From contig NZ_CP015225.1 of assembly GCF_001623525.1 (NCBI RefSeq), forward strand, positions 682,001-746,000: DNA of 64,000 nucleotides, given 5' to 3'. The DNA comes from Pseudomonas fluorescens. GTDB lineage: Bacteria > Pseudomonadota > Gammaproteobacteria > Pseudomonadales > Pseudomonadaceae. The notes below the pieces were generated by a model. The model was not told where the DNA came from and made no database searches. It saw nothing but the letters and a program-made list of their open reading frames with translations. The translations under genes were made by a program, and so were the position numbers. The stretch's first letter is position 1. Every line of letters starts with the position of its first letter. Positions 17,703-26,999 of the stretch are shown piece after piece.

Positions 17703-17791
17703 GTGGCGAGGGAGCTTGCTCCCGCTGGGCCGCGCAGCGGACCCTTTTTGCGATTGCTGCGCAATCGAGCGGGCGCAACCTCCCTCGCCAC
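17703..17791. repeat. REPIN 7 (short, GGGAGC-stem type)
   Basis: A compact 89-bp element between the 41-residue peptide gene and the glutathione transferase gene. The inner hairpins are GGGCCGCGCAGCGGACCC and GCGATTGCTGCGCAATCG, paired variants of the standard one. The right REP has mutated to GGGCGCAACCTCCC. Confidence 0.85.
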
Positions 17792-17809
17792 AAGGGCTGT
17801 GTGCAGCCG

Positions 17810-18412
17810 TTATTTGGCCATGATCGCCACGAACAGCTCGGACGCCAGGAACCGTTGCAACCAGTCCCGTAGCCGAGGATAAGGCGCCTGGGTGAACCAC
17901 TCGCGGTCGACATGGGCGAACTGACGCACGAATGGCATCAGTGCCACATCGGCCAGGCTCAGGTGATCGGCCACCAGGAATGGCCGCGCTTCAAGCAGCG
18001 TTTCCAGCCGCCCCAGGAACACCTCGCCCTCGGCTCGATAATGCTCCACCGGCTGTTCAGGATGACGCTCGGGGTACTTGTAGCGGTTCAGGTGAAGCTT
18101 GAACCGATGGTCGTTTTCCTCGATCAACGCTGCCGCCAATGTCTGGCCTTCGGGATCATCCAGCAACCGCCAGTCTTGCGGATCATGGCGGGCCAAGGCC
18201 CAGGCCATGATCTCCAGGCTTTCATCGATCACCCGGCCATCGACCTGCAGCACCGGCACCGTGCCTTTGCTGGAGAGCGCAAGCATCTCGGCGGGCTTGG
18301 CCTTCAGGCTGACTTCGACAATCGCCACCTCGACCGCGCTGTAGCGCAAGGCCATGCGCGCTCGCATCGCGTAGGGGCAGCGGCGGAAGGAATAGAGCGT
18401 GGCGTGGCTCAT
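17810..18412 (-). CDS. Glutathione S-transferase family protein
   Basis: 200 residues. The N-terminal thioredoxin-like domain starts M-S-H-A-T-L-Y-S-F-R-R-C-P-Y-A-M-R-A-R-M, with a C-P-Y-A motif as in glutaredoxin-2/CLIC-like GSTs. It has the G-T-V-P-V-L glutathione-binding turn and D-E-S-L-E-I motif. The C-terminal helical domain carries L-S-L-A-D-V-A-L-M-P-F-V. It is cytoplasmic; the substrate is unknown. Its ATG overlaps the sbcC stop by 4 bp (ATGA), making it the last gene of the sbcD-sbcC-gst operon. The Cys-containing motif hints at thiol-disulfide exchange rather than classical conjugation. Confidence 0.82.
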   Translation of the reverse strand: MSHATLYSFRRCPYAMRARMALRYSAVEVAIVEVSLKAKPAEMLALSSKGTVPVLQVDGRVIDESLEIMAWALARHDPQDWRLLDDPEGQTLAAALIEENDHRFKLHLNRYKYPERHPEQPVEHYRAEGEVFLGRLETLLEARPFLVADHLSLADVALMPFVRQFAHVDREWFTQAPYPRLRDWLQRFLASELFVAIMAK

Positions 18413-21400
18413 TTTACCTCCACGGTGCTCAACCCATTGCCTTGACGACGGACCTGGATCTGTACCGGAATCCGCTCGTGCATTTCCTGCACGTGGGAAA
18501 TCACCGCGACCTTGCGGCCCTGGGCCTGCAGGCCGTCGAGAGCGTCCATTGCCAGTTGTAGCGACTCGGGGTCGAGGCTGCCGAAGCCTTCGTCGATGAA
18601 CAGCGATTCGATCTTCAGTGTGCTGGACGCCATCGAGGCCAGGCCCAATGCCAAGGCGAGGGAGACGAGGAAGGTTTCGCCGCCGGACAACGAATGTACC
18701 GAGCGCAGTTCATCGCCCATTTCCGTGTCCATCACCAGTAGCCCGAGCATGCTGCCGCCACGCTTGAGCCTATAGCGGCGTACCAGTTGCCGCAGTTGGG
18801 CATTGGCGTGGTGCACCAGCAAGTCGAGGTTGTAGGCCTGGGCCAGCTTGCGGAAGCGATCACCGGTAGCCGAACCGATCAATGCGTCCAGCCGTGCCCA
18901 ACGCTGGTATTCGATATAGGCCTGTTCGATCTGCTGGGCCAGGGCCTGGTTGGCGTTCTGCCGGCGCTGGTCCTCGGCCTGTTCGGCGCGTAGTTCGGCA
19001 CAGCGCTGTTCACTGGCGGCGAACTGGCCTTGCAGCTCGGTGAGGGCTTCGGCCAATTGTTCCGGCAACAGGTTGCCATTGTGTTGGGCCTGATGGTTTT
19101 GCAGGCGCTGCTCGCGTTCGGTGAGCAGGACGCGGGCCTGCTCGATGGCTTTTTCGCTGTTGAGCAAGCGCTGGCGCAACTGGCTGACGTGTTGGTCGTC
19201 CAGGCCGAGCAGGGCCTCGAGGGCGGCATCGTCCAGTTCCGGATGGCTGGTGCGCCATTGCGCGATACCGGCGGCCAGCGCCTGGCGTTCGAGGTCCAGG
19301 GATCGGGCCTGTTCCTGTCGGGCCTTGAGTTCGGCGGCCAGTTGTACCAGGTCGTTGCGCAGTTGCTGCAACTGCTGATTGGCCGTCGCCTCGGCATCCC
19401 GTGTCTGTTCCAGGCGCTGGTCGAGTTGTTGCTGCCACTGTTCGGCGCTGGTGTGCTCGCCGAGCAGTTGCGTGAGTTGCTGCTGGCAGGCCTGTTGTTG
19501 CTCGCTCAGGGCGCTGAATTGCAGGCGGACCGCTTCCAGTTGCTGGAGGCGGGTTTGCTGGCGGTCCTGCTCTTTCTCCAGGGTCTGCTGGCGCTGGAGC
19601 TGTTCGCTGAGTTCGTCGCGCTGCTGTTCCAGTTGTTCCAGGCGCTGGGCGATCTGCTGGTCGAGCTGCATGAACGTGGCGGCCGGCTCGGTGCGCAGGG
19701 CCTGCAAGGTGTCGGCCGGCAACAGGGCGCTGAAGTGGCTCAACTCATCGTCCAGGCGTTGGCGATCACGGGCCAGTTCCTGTTGCTGGTTGCTCAACTG
19801 CTGTGCCGCCTGCTGGCTTGCCGTTTCGGCATCGCGCAGTTGTTGGGCGAGGCGCGCGGCATCCTGTTGCAGGGTCAGCAGGGCGGTTTGTCGTTGTTCG
19901 TCCTGGCTGATGTGCTGATGCAGCTGACTGTTCTGCTGGGCGAGCCAGGTGTCACGCTTGTTCGAATCCTGGGCCAGCAGTTGCGCCGACAATGGGTGGG
20001 CTTCCAGGCTGGGCGCCAGGCTCTGTTGCTGGCTGGCGAGCTGTTCCTGCTGCTGTTTGAGCTCCTTGAGCTGGGCGATGACGCCGCTGTATTGCGTGCG
20101 CAGGTCGATGACTTTTTCATTGAGCAGGTCGACGGCCTTGCGGGCGTTGGCCTCTTCGGTTTCATCGAAGCGCCCGAGGTTTTCCAGCAGGGCTTCGGGC
20201 TGATGATAAGGATGCTCGACACTGCCACACACGGGGCAGGGCTGTTCATCCTGCAACTGTGCGCGCAGCTGCTCGACACTTTCGCTACGGGCCAGGCGCT
20301 GGCGCTCCAGCAGCTCGCGAGTAACGGTCAGGGTCTGTTCGGCAATGGTCAGTTCGGCCTTGGCTTCGCCGCCTTCGCGCACCAGCCGGTCACGTTCCTG
20401 CAACGCTCGTTGCTGGCGTTGTTCAAGCTCGGCGCCACGTTTGTCCAGCTCTTGCTGACTGGCCCACAGCCGGGTCAGGTCTTCGAAGGCGCGCAGTTGC
20501 TTGCGGTTGTCTTGCAGCAGGGTGCCGAGCAACTGGATCTGTTCGGCCACGGCCTGCGGCTCGGCGCCGGCTTCCTTGTAGAGCACTTCAAGGTCTTGCC
20601 GGCGGGTGGCCAGTTCCTCGGCGGCGCGGGTGGCGCTTTGTTCCAGTGTGGCGAGTTCGGCCTGGCCCTGGTTCAGGCGATTACCGATCAGCATCAGTTG
20701 TTGGAGGCGATCGCGATAGGCGTTCCAGGCATCGCTCAGCGGGGCCAGGTGCGTGCTTTGTTCCAGCGCGTCGGCGATGCGCTGCAAGCGCTCGGCCACC
20801 TGCCTTTGCTGCTCGAGCAAGGTGTCGATGGTGCGCTGGCCTTCGGTGCAGGCCTGCTGTGCCTGTTCCTGGCGCTCGGCACTGAGGTTCGCGTCTTGGG
20901 CCAGGCGGGCGAGGGTGCTCTGCTCGCCGAAGGCCTGACGCAGCAATGGCGCACTGTCGATGCTTTGCTGGCGGGCGCTGGCCAGCGCTTGTTGCGCATC
21001 GTCCAAGGCCTTTTCCAGTTCGGCTTGTTGGGCGTGCAGGTCGATCTGCTGCTGGGTGAGTTGCTGGATCTGCGCCGTTAGGGGCTCGAGCTGCCGGTTC
21101 AGTTCCGTCTGGCGAATGAACTGATGCCGCTGGGGCGCCAGTTGTTCCAGGCGGACCAGTTTCAGACGTTCGTCGGCCAGGGCGTTCCAATCGGCCTGGG
21201 CCTGTTGCAGCTGTTCGGCGGCGCTGGCGTGTTCATCCTGCAATAGGCCCAGGTCGCGCAGCCAGGTGTGCTGCTGCTCCAGCTGCTTGAGTTGGGCCTG
21301 TTGGGCCTTGAGTTGCAGCTGCGCTTCGGTGAAGCGCTGGTCCAGCTCGGCCCGGGCCTCGGGGGCGAGCGGCGTGACGCCAGTGGCCTGGTCCTGTAAC

Positions 21401-22050
21401 TGCTTGTGAGTTTCCTTGGCGTGCTTGGCCTTGTCGAAGGCGCGGCGCCCGAGGCGGGTGTAAAGGGCGGTGTCGGTGAGTTTTTCCAGCAGTTCGCTGC
21501 GCTCGTTGTCATCGGCCTTGAGGAACGCACTGAACTCGCTCTGGGCCAACAGCACGGCACGGGTGAACTGTTCGAAATTCAGGCCCAGGGCCGTTTCGAG
21601 CTGGGTCTTGTATTCGCCTTTCTGGCTCGCCAGCAGTTGATCGTTATCCAGGTCCCGCAGGCTCTGGCGGCTGGCTTGCAACTTGCCGCCGGCCTTTTCC
21701 CGGGCGCGATTGGCTTCCCAGCGGGCCCGATAGCGGCGTCCGTCGATGCCGCGAAAATCCACTTCGGCATAGCCATCGCCGGTACCACGGCGCAACAATG
21801 TGCGCGGATCGCCCGTGGCAATCTCGCCATCGACGTCCGGCACCTTGGCATCGCGTCCGGTGTTATTGAGGCGCGGTACGGCGCCAAACAGCGCCAGGCA
21901 CAGGGCGTCGAGCAATGTGCTCTTGCCGGCGCCCGTGGGGCCGGTAATGGCGAACAGGCCGGCGCTGGCCAAGGGTTCGGCGGTGAAATCGATTTCAAAC
22001 GGCCCGGCCAGGGACGCCAGGTTCTTGAGGCGGATCGCGAGGATCTTCAT
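18409..22050 (-). CDS. sbcC: Exonuclease SbcCD ATPase subunit
   Basis: 1213 residues of Rad50/SMC type. Walker A G-P-T-G-A-G-K-S is near residues 38-45. Very long Gln/Glu/Leu-rich coiled coils flank the zinc-hook C-P-V-C-G about residue 604. The ABC signature L-S-G-G-E-T-F is near 1120 and Walker B S-L-F-I-D-E-G-F-G near 1147. With SbcD it cleaves DNA hairpins and blocked ends and so limits long palindromes. That is pertinent in a genome so rich in REPINs. It overlaps sbcD and the GST gene by 4 bp each. Confidence 0.95.
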   Translation of the reverse strand: MKILAIRLKNLASLAGPFEIDFTAEPLASAGLFAITGPTGAGKSTLLDALCLALFGAVPRLNNTGRDAKVPDVDGEIATGDPRTLLRRGTGDGYAEVDFRGIDGRRYRARWEANRAREKAGGKLQASRQSLRDLDNDQLLASQKGEYKTQLETALGLNFEQFTRAVLLAQSEFSAFLKADDNERSELLEKLTDTALYTRLGRRAFDKAKHAKETHKQLQDQATGVTPLAPEARAELDQRFTEAQLQLKAQQAQLKQLEQQHTWLRDLGLLQDEHASAAEQLQQAQADWNALADERLKLVRLEQLAPQRHQFIRQTELNRQLEPLTAQIQQLTQQQIDLHAQQAELEKALDDAQQALASARQQSIDSAPLLRQAFGEQSTLARLAQDANLSAERQEQAQQACTEGQRTIDTLLEQQRQVAERLQRIADALEQSTHLAPLSDAWNAYRDRLQQLMLIGNRLNQGQAELATLEQSATRAAEELATRRQDLEVLYKEAGAEPQAVAEQIQLLGTLLQDNRKQLRAFEDLTRLWASQQELDKRGAELEQRQQRALQERDRLVREGGEAKAELTIAEQTLTVTRELLERQRLARSESVEQLRAQLQDEQPCPVCGSVEHPYHQPEALLENLGRFDETEEANARKAVDLLNEKVIDLRTQYSGVIAQLKELKQQQEQLASQQQSLAPSLEAHPLSAQLLAQDSNKRDTWLAQQNSQLHQHISQDEQRQTALLTLQQDAARLAQQLRDAETASQQAAQQLSNQQQELARDRQRLDDELSHFSALLPADTLQALRTEPAATFMQLDQQIAQRLEQLEQQRDELSEQLQRQQTLEKEQDRQQTRLQQLEAVRLQFSALSEQQQACQQQLTQLLGEHTSAEQWQQQLDQRLEQTRDAEATANQQLQQLRNDLVQLAAELKARQEQARSLDLERQALAAGIAQWRTSHPELDDAALEALLGLDDQHVSQLRQRLLNSEKAIEQARVLLTEREQRLQNHQAQHNGNLLPEQLAEALTELQGQFAASEQRCAELRAEQAEDQRRQNANQALAQQIEQAYIEYQRWARLDALIGSATGDRFRKLAQAYNLDLLVHHANAQLRQLVRRYRLKRGGSMLGLLVMDTEMGDELRSVHSLSGGETFLVSLALALGLASMASSTLKIESLFIDEGFGSLDPESLQLAMDALDGLQAQGRKVAVISHVQEMHERIPVQIQVRRQGNGLSTVEVK

Positions 22051-23291
22051 GGCTGCTCGCTCTCCATCTGCACGTCTTGCAACAGCACGGCAAAGTCCTT
22101 GAGGGTCTGTTCGTCCACGTCGTTGCCGTAGGTGTCCTGCCAGGCGCGGCTGAACAGTTCCTGTGGGCTGAGTTGATCCAGCTCCACCAGCGCGCTGCCA
22201 TCATCGGCATTGCCGGCGCCGCCGTTGCCGGCGTACTCGGCGGCGATCCGCACCAGGCGCACGGCCTTGCCTTGCAATGCGGTCTCCACTTGGTGACGCA
22301 GGTCCGGCTGCGGTTCGTCGAGGCGCACCCGCACTTCCAGCCAGGGTTGGCGCTGGACGTCGGCCAGCAGGTCGATGTCGGGCAGGTCCTTGAGTTGCAC
22401 CAGCAGATCGGCCAGTGGCGCCGGGCCCAGGCGTTGCAGGTTGACGGCCCGTGGGATCAGGCGCGGCTCGACCTTGACCAGGGCCTCGCCGTCCAGGGTG
22501 ATGTCGAGGATCTGATGCTGATAGCCGATCTCCGAAAATGACAGCGGGATCGGTGAACCGCTGTAGCGGATGCGCTCTTCACCGTTGACCTTCTGCGGCT
22601 TGTGCAAATGGCCGAGGGCGACGTAGCTGATGCTCGGGCCGAACAGGCTGGCGGGCAGGGCCTCGGCGTTGCCGATGATCAGGCTGCGCTCGGAATCCTC
22701 GGACACCGAACCGCCGGCCATATGCGCATGACTGATGGCGATCAGCGCCTGGCCTTTCTTGCGCTTGCTATTGGCCGCGGCGATCAGCCACTCATGGACC
22801 TGGCCGATGCCTCGCAGGTAGTCGTCGCCCAGCTGTGCGCCAGTGACTTCGGCAGGGCGCAGGAACGGCAGGGCCAGGCACCACGCCTTGACCTTGCCCT
22901 TGGCGTCGGGCAACGGCAGCAGCAGGCGCTCGACGTCCAGTTGACCGTCGTCCAGCCACAGCACCCGGCCCAGGGCGTGGGTGCGCAGGCGTCGCATCAG
23001 CGGCGCAGGCAATTCGATACGCGAGCCGGAGTCGTGGTTGCCGGCGATCATCACGATGGTCAGGTTGGCGTTTTGTTCATGGGCGCTGACGATGAAGTCG
23101 TAGAGCCGCTCCTGGGCTTTGACCGGCGGATTCACGGTGTCGAAGATATCGCCGGCGATCAGCAGCACATCGGGTTTTTCGCCGGCCAGCTGGCGCAGTA
23201 GCCAGTCGAGGAAACACGCGTGTTCGAAGTCGCGCTCCTGGCCGTGGAGGTTTTGCCCCAGGTGCCAGTCGGAGGTGTGAAACAGACGCAA
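22047..23291 (-). CDS. sbcD: Exonuclease SbcCD nuclease subunit
   Basis: 414 residues, calcineurin-like phosphoesterase. All five metal-site motifs are visible: D-W-H-L-G (residues 8-12), G-D-I-F-D, G-N-H-D, S-H-A-H and G-H-L-H. The start codon is TTG at 23291, supported by GGAG 7 nt upstream and by the exact family N-terminus MRLFHTSDWHLG. It is the first gene of the operon; its promoter must lie in 23292-23410, before the REPIN. Confidence 0.94.
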   Translation of the reverse strand: MRLFHTSDWHLGQNLHGQERDFEHACFLDWLLRQLAGEKPDVLLIAGDIFDTVNPPVKAQERLYDFIVSAHEQNANLTIVMIAGNHDSGSRIELPAPLMRRLRTHALGRVLWLDDGQLDVERLLLPLPDAKGKVKAWCLALPFLRPAEVTGAQLGDDYLRGIGQVHEWLIAAANSKRKKGQALIAISHAHMAGGSVSEDSERSLIIGNAEALPASLFGPSISYVALGHLHKPQKVNGEERIRYSGSPIPLSFSEIGYQHQILDITLDGEALVKVEPRLIPRAVNLQRLGPAPLADLLVQLKDLPDIDLLADVQRQPWLEVRVRLDEPQPDLRHQVETALQGKAVRLVRIAAEYAGNGGAGNADDGSALVELDQLSPQELFSRAWQDTYGNDVDEQTLKDFAVLLQDVQMESEQP

Positions 23292-23409
23292 GGTGTACTC
23301 CAGGAAACAGATGATGGCCGCGTGAAGAGGGGCGGCTAAAAGAAGCAGAGTTTACTGGGAAATGGGGGCGAGGACTTGCTCGACGTTGCAGGATTTGGTG
23401 CAAGACCCT

Positions 23410-23500
23410 GTGGAGAGGGAGCTTGCTCCCGCTCGATTGCGCAGCAATCGCAAAAAAAGGGGCTGCTTCGCAGCCCAGCGGGAGCAAGCTCCCTCGCCAC
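23410..23500. repeat. REPIN 8 (short, GGGAGC-stem type)
   Basis: Left end GTGGAGAGGGAGCTTGCTCC, inner hairpins CGATTGCGCAGCAATCG and GGGCTGCTTCGCAGCCC, right end complementary. It ends CTCGCCAC and runs without a break into the 9-bp array. Confidence 0.87.
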
Positions 23501-23608
23501 AAAAGCCACAAAAGCCACAAAAGCCACAAAAGCCACAAAAGCCACAAAAGCCACAAAAGCCACAAAAGCTACAAAAGCTACAAAAGCTACAAAAGCTACA
23601 AAAGCCAC
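23501..23608. repeat. Twelve tandem copies of a 9-bp unit
   Basis: Seven copies of AAAAGCCAC (23501-23563), four of AAAAGCTAC (23564-23599) and one AAAAGCCAC (23600-23608), with no other change. The unit matches the junction just outside a REP end (GCCAC followed by AAAAGC), suggesting slippage from the REPIN edge. It ends 21 bp past the batD stop codon. Confidence 0.95.
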
Positions 23609-23628
23609 GACTGCCCAGGAAACCGGGT

Positions 23629-25266
23629 TTATTTGGGGTACAACGGCGGCAACCCGGAATCACTGGCAGAAGCCTGCGCCCCATCGGTGGGCGGAATCGC
23701 CCGAATCGCCCGCCACAGGTCTTCACCCTGCCAATGCTGGCCGGTTTCGCTGTAGAGCGCGCCGTTGAGGCCGTCCAGGGCGTCGGACAGCGGCACGAAG
23801 CGCGCGGCCATGTCGGCCAGGGTTTCCGGTTGCTGGCGGGCCCAGGCGTCGAGGGCCTGGCGGGTGGCGTGGGGGTCGTTGGCCAGGCAGGTACGTTTGA
23901 GATCATCCAGCAAGGTGCGTGGGCTCGGTCCGGTCTGGGTCGAGCGCAGGATGGCCGGCTGCCAGCGGCCGCGCCACCACAGGGCGAAGCCCAGCACGGT
24001 CGTGCAGGCGAGGACCAAGGTGCTCAGTTGCCAGTACCAGAGCATGTCGCTGTCGACGGTCGTTACGATCTGCGCCGTGCCGGCCGGCGTGTCCACCATC
24101 AGGCTCGGATTGTTCGCCACTTGCAGGGTCCGCGCCGGGAGGCTGGTGCGGTCCAGGTGGTCTTCCAGGGTGTTCCACCAGACCACTTCCACCGGTGGCA
24201 ACTCGATGGTGCCGCTGCGATTGGGCACCAGGGCCTCGCGATCTTCGCGGCTGCCCACCAGCCCGCGTTCACTGTTGCGGCTGCTGAGTACCGGTTGGTC
24301 CGGATAGCGCCGCAGGCCATTGATCTCCGTGGCCGGCAGCGGTGGCAACTGGGCGCTGGCCAGGCCTTCGGCTTCCAGGGTCAGGCTGCGGGTCAGGGAG
24401 TCGCCCACCTGGCTGTGGGTCGGTTCCGGGCTCCAGCTTTCACTCAAGGACAGGCTGCGTGCCGGCAGCCAGGGCACGTCGGCCGGATAACTGGCAGGCT
24501 TGGGCTTGACGCGCAGCAACAGTTGCGTGGAGCTTACCCGCATCAACTGGCCGGGCTTGGGGCCCGAAGGTACGGCGTCCTGGGCCACCGGCTCGACCAG
24601 GGTGGCACTGAATGTCTGGGCCGGAATCGTCAGTTCGCCGCTGCGCTGTGGGTAGATGCCGTAGCGCAGTTCAATCACGCCATGGCGGACATCGTTGATG
24701 ACTTTTTCATAGGTGCGCGATTCGCCCAGTTGCTCGGTGCGGGCATCGGGGATGTGCAGCGGCGTGAGGCTGCTGTCGTCGTACAGCGACACCGAATGGT
24801 AGATGCGCAGGGTCAAGATCGCCTGGGCCTGAACATACACGTCGGTCTGGTCGAGGCTGGCCTCGATAAACACCGCTGCCAGGGGCTCCGAGGCGTTGCG
24901 GGTTTCGCTTTCGATCACCTGCAGGGTGATCGGCTGGCTGGTCACTTCGCCCAGTTGCAACGGCGGAATGATCACGGTGCCGCTTTGGCGCGGCAGCAGG
25001 GTCACGATCCAGCGGGTGGTGGCGCGGTTCTCACCGTCAAGGGTCGTCAACTGGTTGACCTGACGGGTACCGCGCACATCGAACAAGGCCTGGAGCGGAG
25101 CCAGGTCCGGTTTGCCGAACAACGTGGCGTCGTTGGATTCCAGGGTCAGCTCCACCGTTTCCCCGGAGTTCAGGCGGCTGCGGTCCACACTGGCAGTCAG
25201 CTGTGCAGCCTGGGTTCCAGAGGCCCAGAGCAGCAACACGAGGAAGTAGGTGGTGAAGCGGGTCAT
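23629..25266 (-). CDS. batD: BatD-family protein
   Basis: 545 residues. Signal peptide MTRFTTYFLVLLLWASGTQA, then extended beta-rich periplasmic domains beginning Q-L-T-A-S-V-D-R-S-R-L-N-S-G-E-T-V-E-L-T, characteristic of BatD (aerotolerance protein). One TM helix near residues 405-425 (W-Y-W-Q-L-S-T-L-V-L-A-C-T-T-V-L-G-F-A-L-W-W) is followed by a cytoplasmic tail of about 110 residues. BatD is thought to act with BatA/BatB as a membrane complex driven by the MoxR ATPase. It overlaps batB by 4 bp and is last in the operon. Confidence 0.85.
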   Translation of the reverse strand: MTRFTTYFLVLLLWASGTQAAQLTASVDRSRLNSGETVELTLESNDATLFGKPDLAPLQALFDVRGTRQVNQLTTLDGENRATTRWIVTLLPRQSGTVIIPPLQLGEVTSQPITLQVIESETRNASEPLAAVFIEASLDQTDVYVQAQAILTLRIYHSVSLYDDSSLTPLHIPDARTEQLGESRTYEKVINDVRHGVIELRYGIYPQRSGELTIPAQTFSATLVEPVAQDAVPSGPKPGQLMRVSSTQLLLRVKPKPASYPADVPWLPARSLSLSESWSPEPTHSQVGDSLTRSLTLEAEGLASAQLPPLPATEINGLRRYPDQPVLSSRNSERGLVGSREDREALVPNRSGTIELPPVEVVWWNTLEDHLDRTSLPARTLQVANNPSLMVDTPAGTAQIVTTVDSDMLWYWQLSTLVLACTTVLGFALWWRGRWQPAILRSTQTGPSPRTLLDDLKRTCLANDPHATRQALDAWARQQPETLADMAARFVPLSDALDGLNGALYSETGQHWQGEDLWRAIRAIPPTDGAQASASDSGLPPLYPK

Positions 25267-26999
25267 TTGGTTTTTTCCTGGGCCTGATGGCTTTGCTGTT
25301 CATACCAGAATTTACGTCTGAGCAGCTCCCCTGGATTATCCGGGATCTGGCGCAGCCATTGTTCCAGTGCCTGGCGCTGTTCTTCTTCATTGCGCTGGCC
25401 CGCGGCAGGACGCAGTGGCGGGGTGGTGGTCTGCTCATCGGGCAGTTCGCTGCCTGGTACATCCTGGGCGGTAGGCGGTTGTGCCGTGCGCGGGGGTTGG
25501 GGCTCGTCCGATGTCGCGCTTGTCTCGACAGAGGGCTGTCCCGGTTCGGAAGACTGGGTGGGTGAGTCGGTATCCGGCGATTGCTCGGCGCGGGCCGGCT
25601 CCTCGCTTTCGGCAGGCTTGGGTTCTTCCGGTACGGGGGCCGGCTGTTTCAACAAACTTTCCACCAGGGCCTTGTTGGTCTGGGCGGGGCGCAGGTCGGG
25701 TTGCAACTCCAGGGCCTGCTCATAGGCATCCAGCGCAGCTTCCAGTTCGCCGCTCCTGGCCAGGGCGTTGCCGCGATTGTAGTGCGCACGGGCGTCGTTG
25801 CCTTCGGCGAAGCGCCGGGCGGCTTCGCTGTACTGGCCGGCTTCGTACAGGGCGACGCCTTGCCATTGGCTGTCCTCGAAGTGGGCGGCGGCTTCGGCGG
25901 GACGTTTTTGCTTGAGCAAGTGCTGGCCCTGTTGGTCGGCGCGCAACCACAGGTCCTGGAATTCGAAGGCATGGCCGGTTTGCGGCAACATGAATAACAG
26001 TGGCAGGCAGAACAGCCAGCCTCGCCGTCCGGCACAGGCGGCCAGCAGCAACAGGGGCAGGAGCAGCCAATAGCCCTGGTCGGCCCAGGTGTCCAGGCGC
26101 AGCGTTTGTCCGTCGCTGCGCAGATGACGAGGGCCGTCCAACAGGCCCAGGCCGCGCAGGTCGCTGTCGTCCAGGCGCGCCGGCCGGTAGCGGCCGTCCA
26201 GCTTGTTGGCAAAGGCCTTGAGGCCCGGGCTGTCCAGGCGTGGCAGCAGGATCGAACCCTGCGCATCCTTGAGGTAACTGCCATCTTCCTGGGGCACCGG
26301 TGCGCCTTCGCGGGTACCAATGCCGAGCATCAGCCATTGTGTGGCGGAACCGTCCAGGGCCTGGCGAATGCCTTGGCGTTCCTGCTCGTTCAGCGACGAA
26401 CCGATCAGCAGGATCCGGCCATGGCCCAGTTCGCCCTGGTCCAACAGGGCCAGCGCCTTGCGGACCGCCAGGTCGGCACGATGGCCGCTCTGCGGCATGA
26501 TCGATGGCGCAAGGGCTTCGAGCAGGTTGGCGCTGGTGGACAGGTCGTCGGACAGCGGCACCAGCGTATGGGCGCTGCCCGCATAGACGATGATCGCGGT
26601 CTGGGCGTCGCTGCGGTTCTGCAACAAGTCCAGTACCTTGCGCCGGGCCTGCTCCAGGCGCGTGGGCGGGACGTCGGTGGCGAGCATTTCCGGGGTCAGT
26701 TCCAGCACCACCACCAGCGGGTCGGCGGGTTTCTGGCTGGTCTGTTCGACCCGCGCCCAACTCGGCCCCAGCAACGCCAGCACGATCAACAGCCAACCCA
26801 GGCCCAGGGCAATCCACGGCAGCCGGCTTTCCCGGCCACTGCCGCCACTGAGCAGCACAGTATGAAAGGCGGGCGGTAGGATCATCTGCCAGCGGCCCAC
26901 GCGTTTCTGCCGGTGCCACAGTTGCCAGAGCAACCAGCCCAGCAGAGGTAGCAGCAATACGAACCAGGGACGTAGCCAATGTGGCCAGAAGGCGATCAT
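25263..26999 (-). CDS. batB: BatB-like VWA and TPR membrane protein
   Basis: 578 residues from ATG 26999, which forms an ATGA overlap with batA; a longer start at 27041 would lie inside batA and is rejected. Two TM helices (about 10-28 and 60-80) precede a von Willebrand A domain. Its metal site is degenerate: the usual D-x-S-x-S is E-L-T-P-E at about 100-104. A TM region about 318-350, two or three TPR motifs about 365-450 (A-L-Y-E-A-G-Q-Y-S-E-A-A-R-R-F), then a Pro/Glu-rich linker and a short basic C-terminus. It combines BatB and BatC in one chain. Confidence 0.83.
   Translation of the reverse strand: MIAFWPHWLRPWFVLLLPLLGWLLWQLWHRQKRVGRWQMILPPAFHTVLLSGGSGRESRLPWIALGLGWLLIVLALLGPSWARVEQTSQKPADPLVVVLELTPEMLATDVPPTRLEQARRKVLDLLQNRSDAQTAIIVYAGSAHTLVPLSDDLSTSANLLEALAPSIMPQSGHRADLAVRKALALLDQGELGHGRILLIGSSLNEQERQGIRQALDGSATQWLMLGIGTREGAPVPQEDGSYLKDAQGSILLPRLDSPGLKAFANKLDGRYRPARLDDSDLRGLGLLDGPRHLRSDGQTLRLDTWADQGYWLLLPLLLLAACAGRRGWLFCLPLLFMLPQTGHAFEFQDLWLRADQQGQHLLKQKRPAEAAAHFEDSQWQGVALYEAGQYSEAARRFAEGNDARAHYNRGNALARSGELEAALDAYEQALELQPDLRPAQTNKALVESLLKQPAPVPEEPKPAESEEPARAEQSPDTDSPTQSSEPGQPSVETSATSDEPQPPRTAQPPTAQDVPGSELPDEQTTTPPLRPAAGQRNEEEQRQALEQWLRQIPDNPGELLRRKFWYEQQSHQAQEKTK

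Larger units (their letters stand above)
23292..23628. repeat. Gene-free gap: sbcD promoter side, REPIN 8 and 9-bp array
   Basis: The gap between sbcD and batD (337 bp). 23292-23409 should hold the sbcD promoter; 23410-23500 is a REPIN and 23501-23608 a 9-bp tandem array. Apparent ORFs here are products of the 3-codon periodicity of the array. Confidence 0.8.

Noticed and set aside
19030..21081. 683-codon open frame antisense to sbcC
   Set aside because: Leu/Gln-rich product is the complement of the coiled-coil CAG/CTG-rich codons.
23336..23608. Open frame with A-F-V repeats, and K-A-T / S-H-K repeat frames on the other strand
   Set aside because: All arise from the 9-bp (three-codon) array; no start site or conserved sequence.
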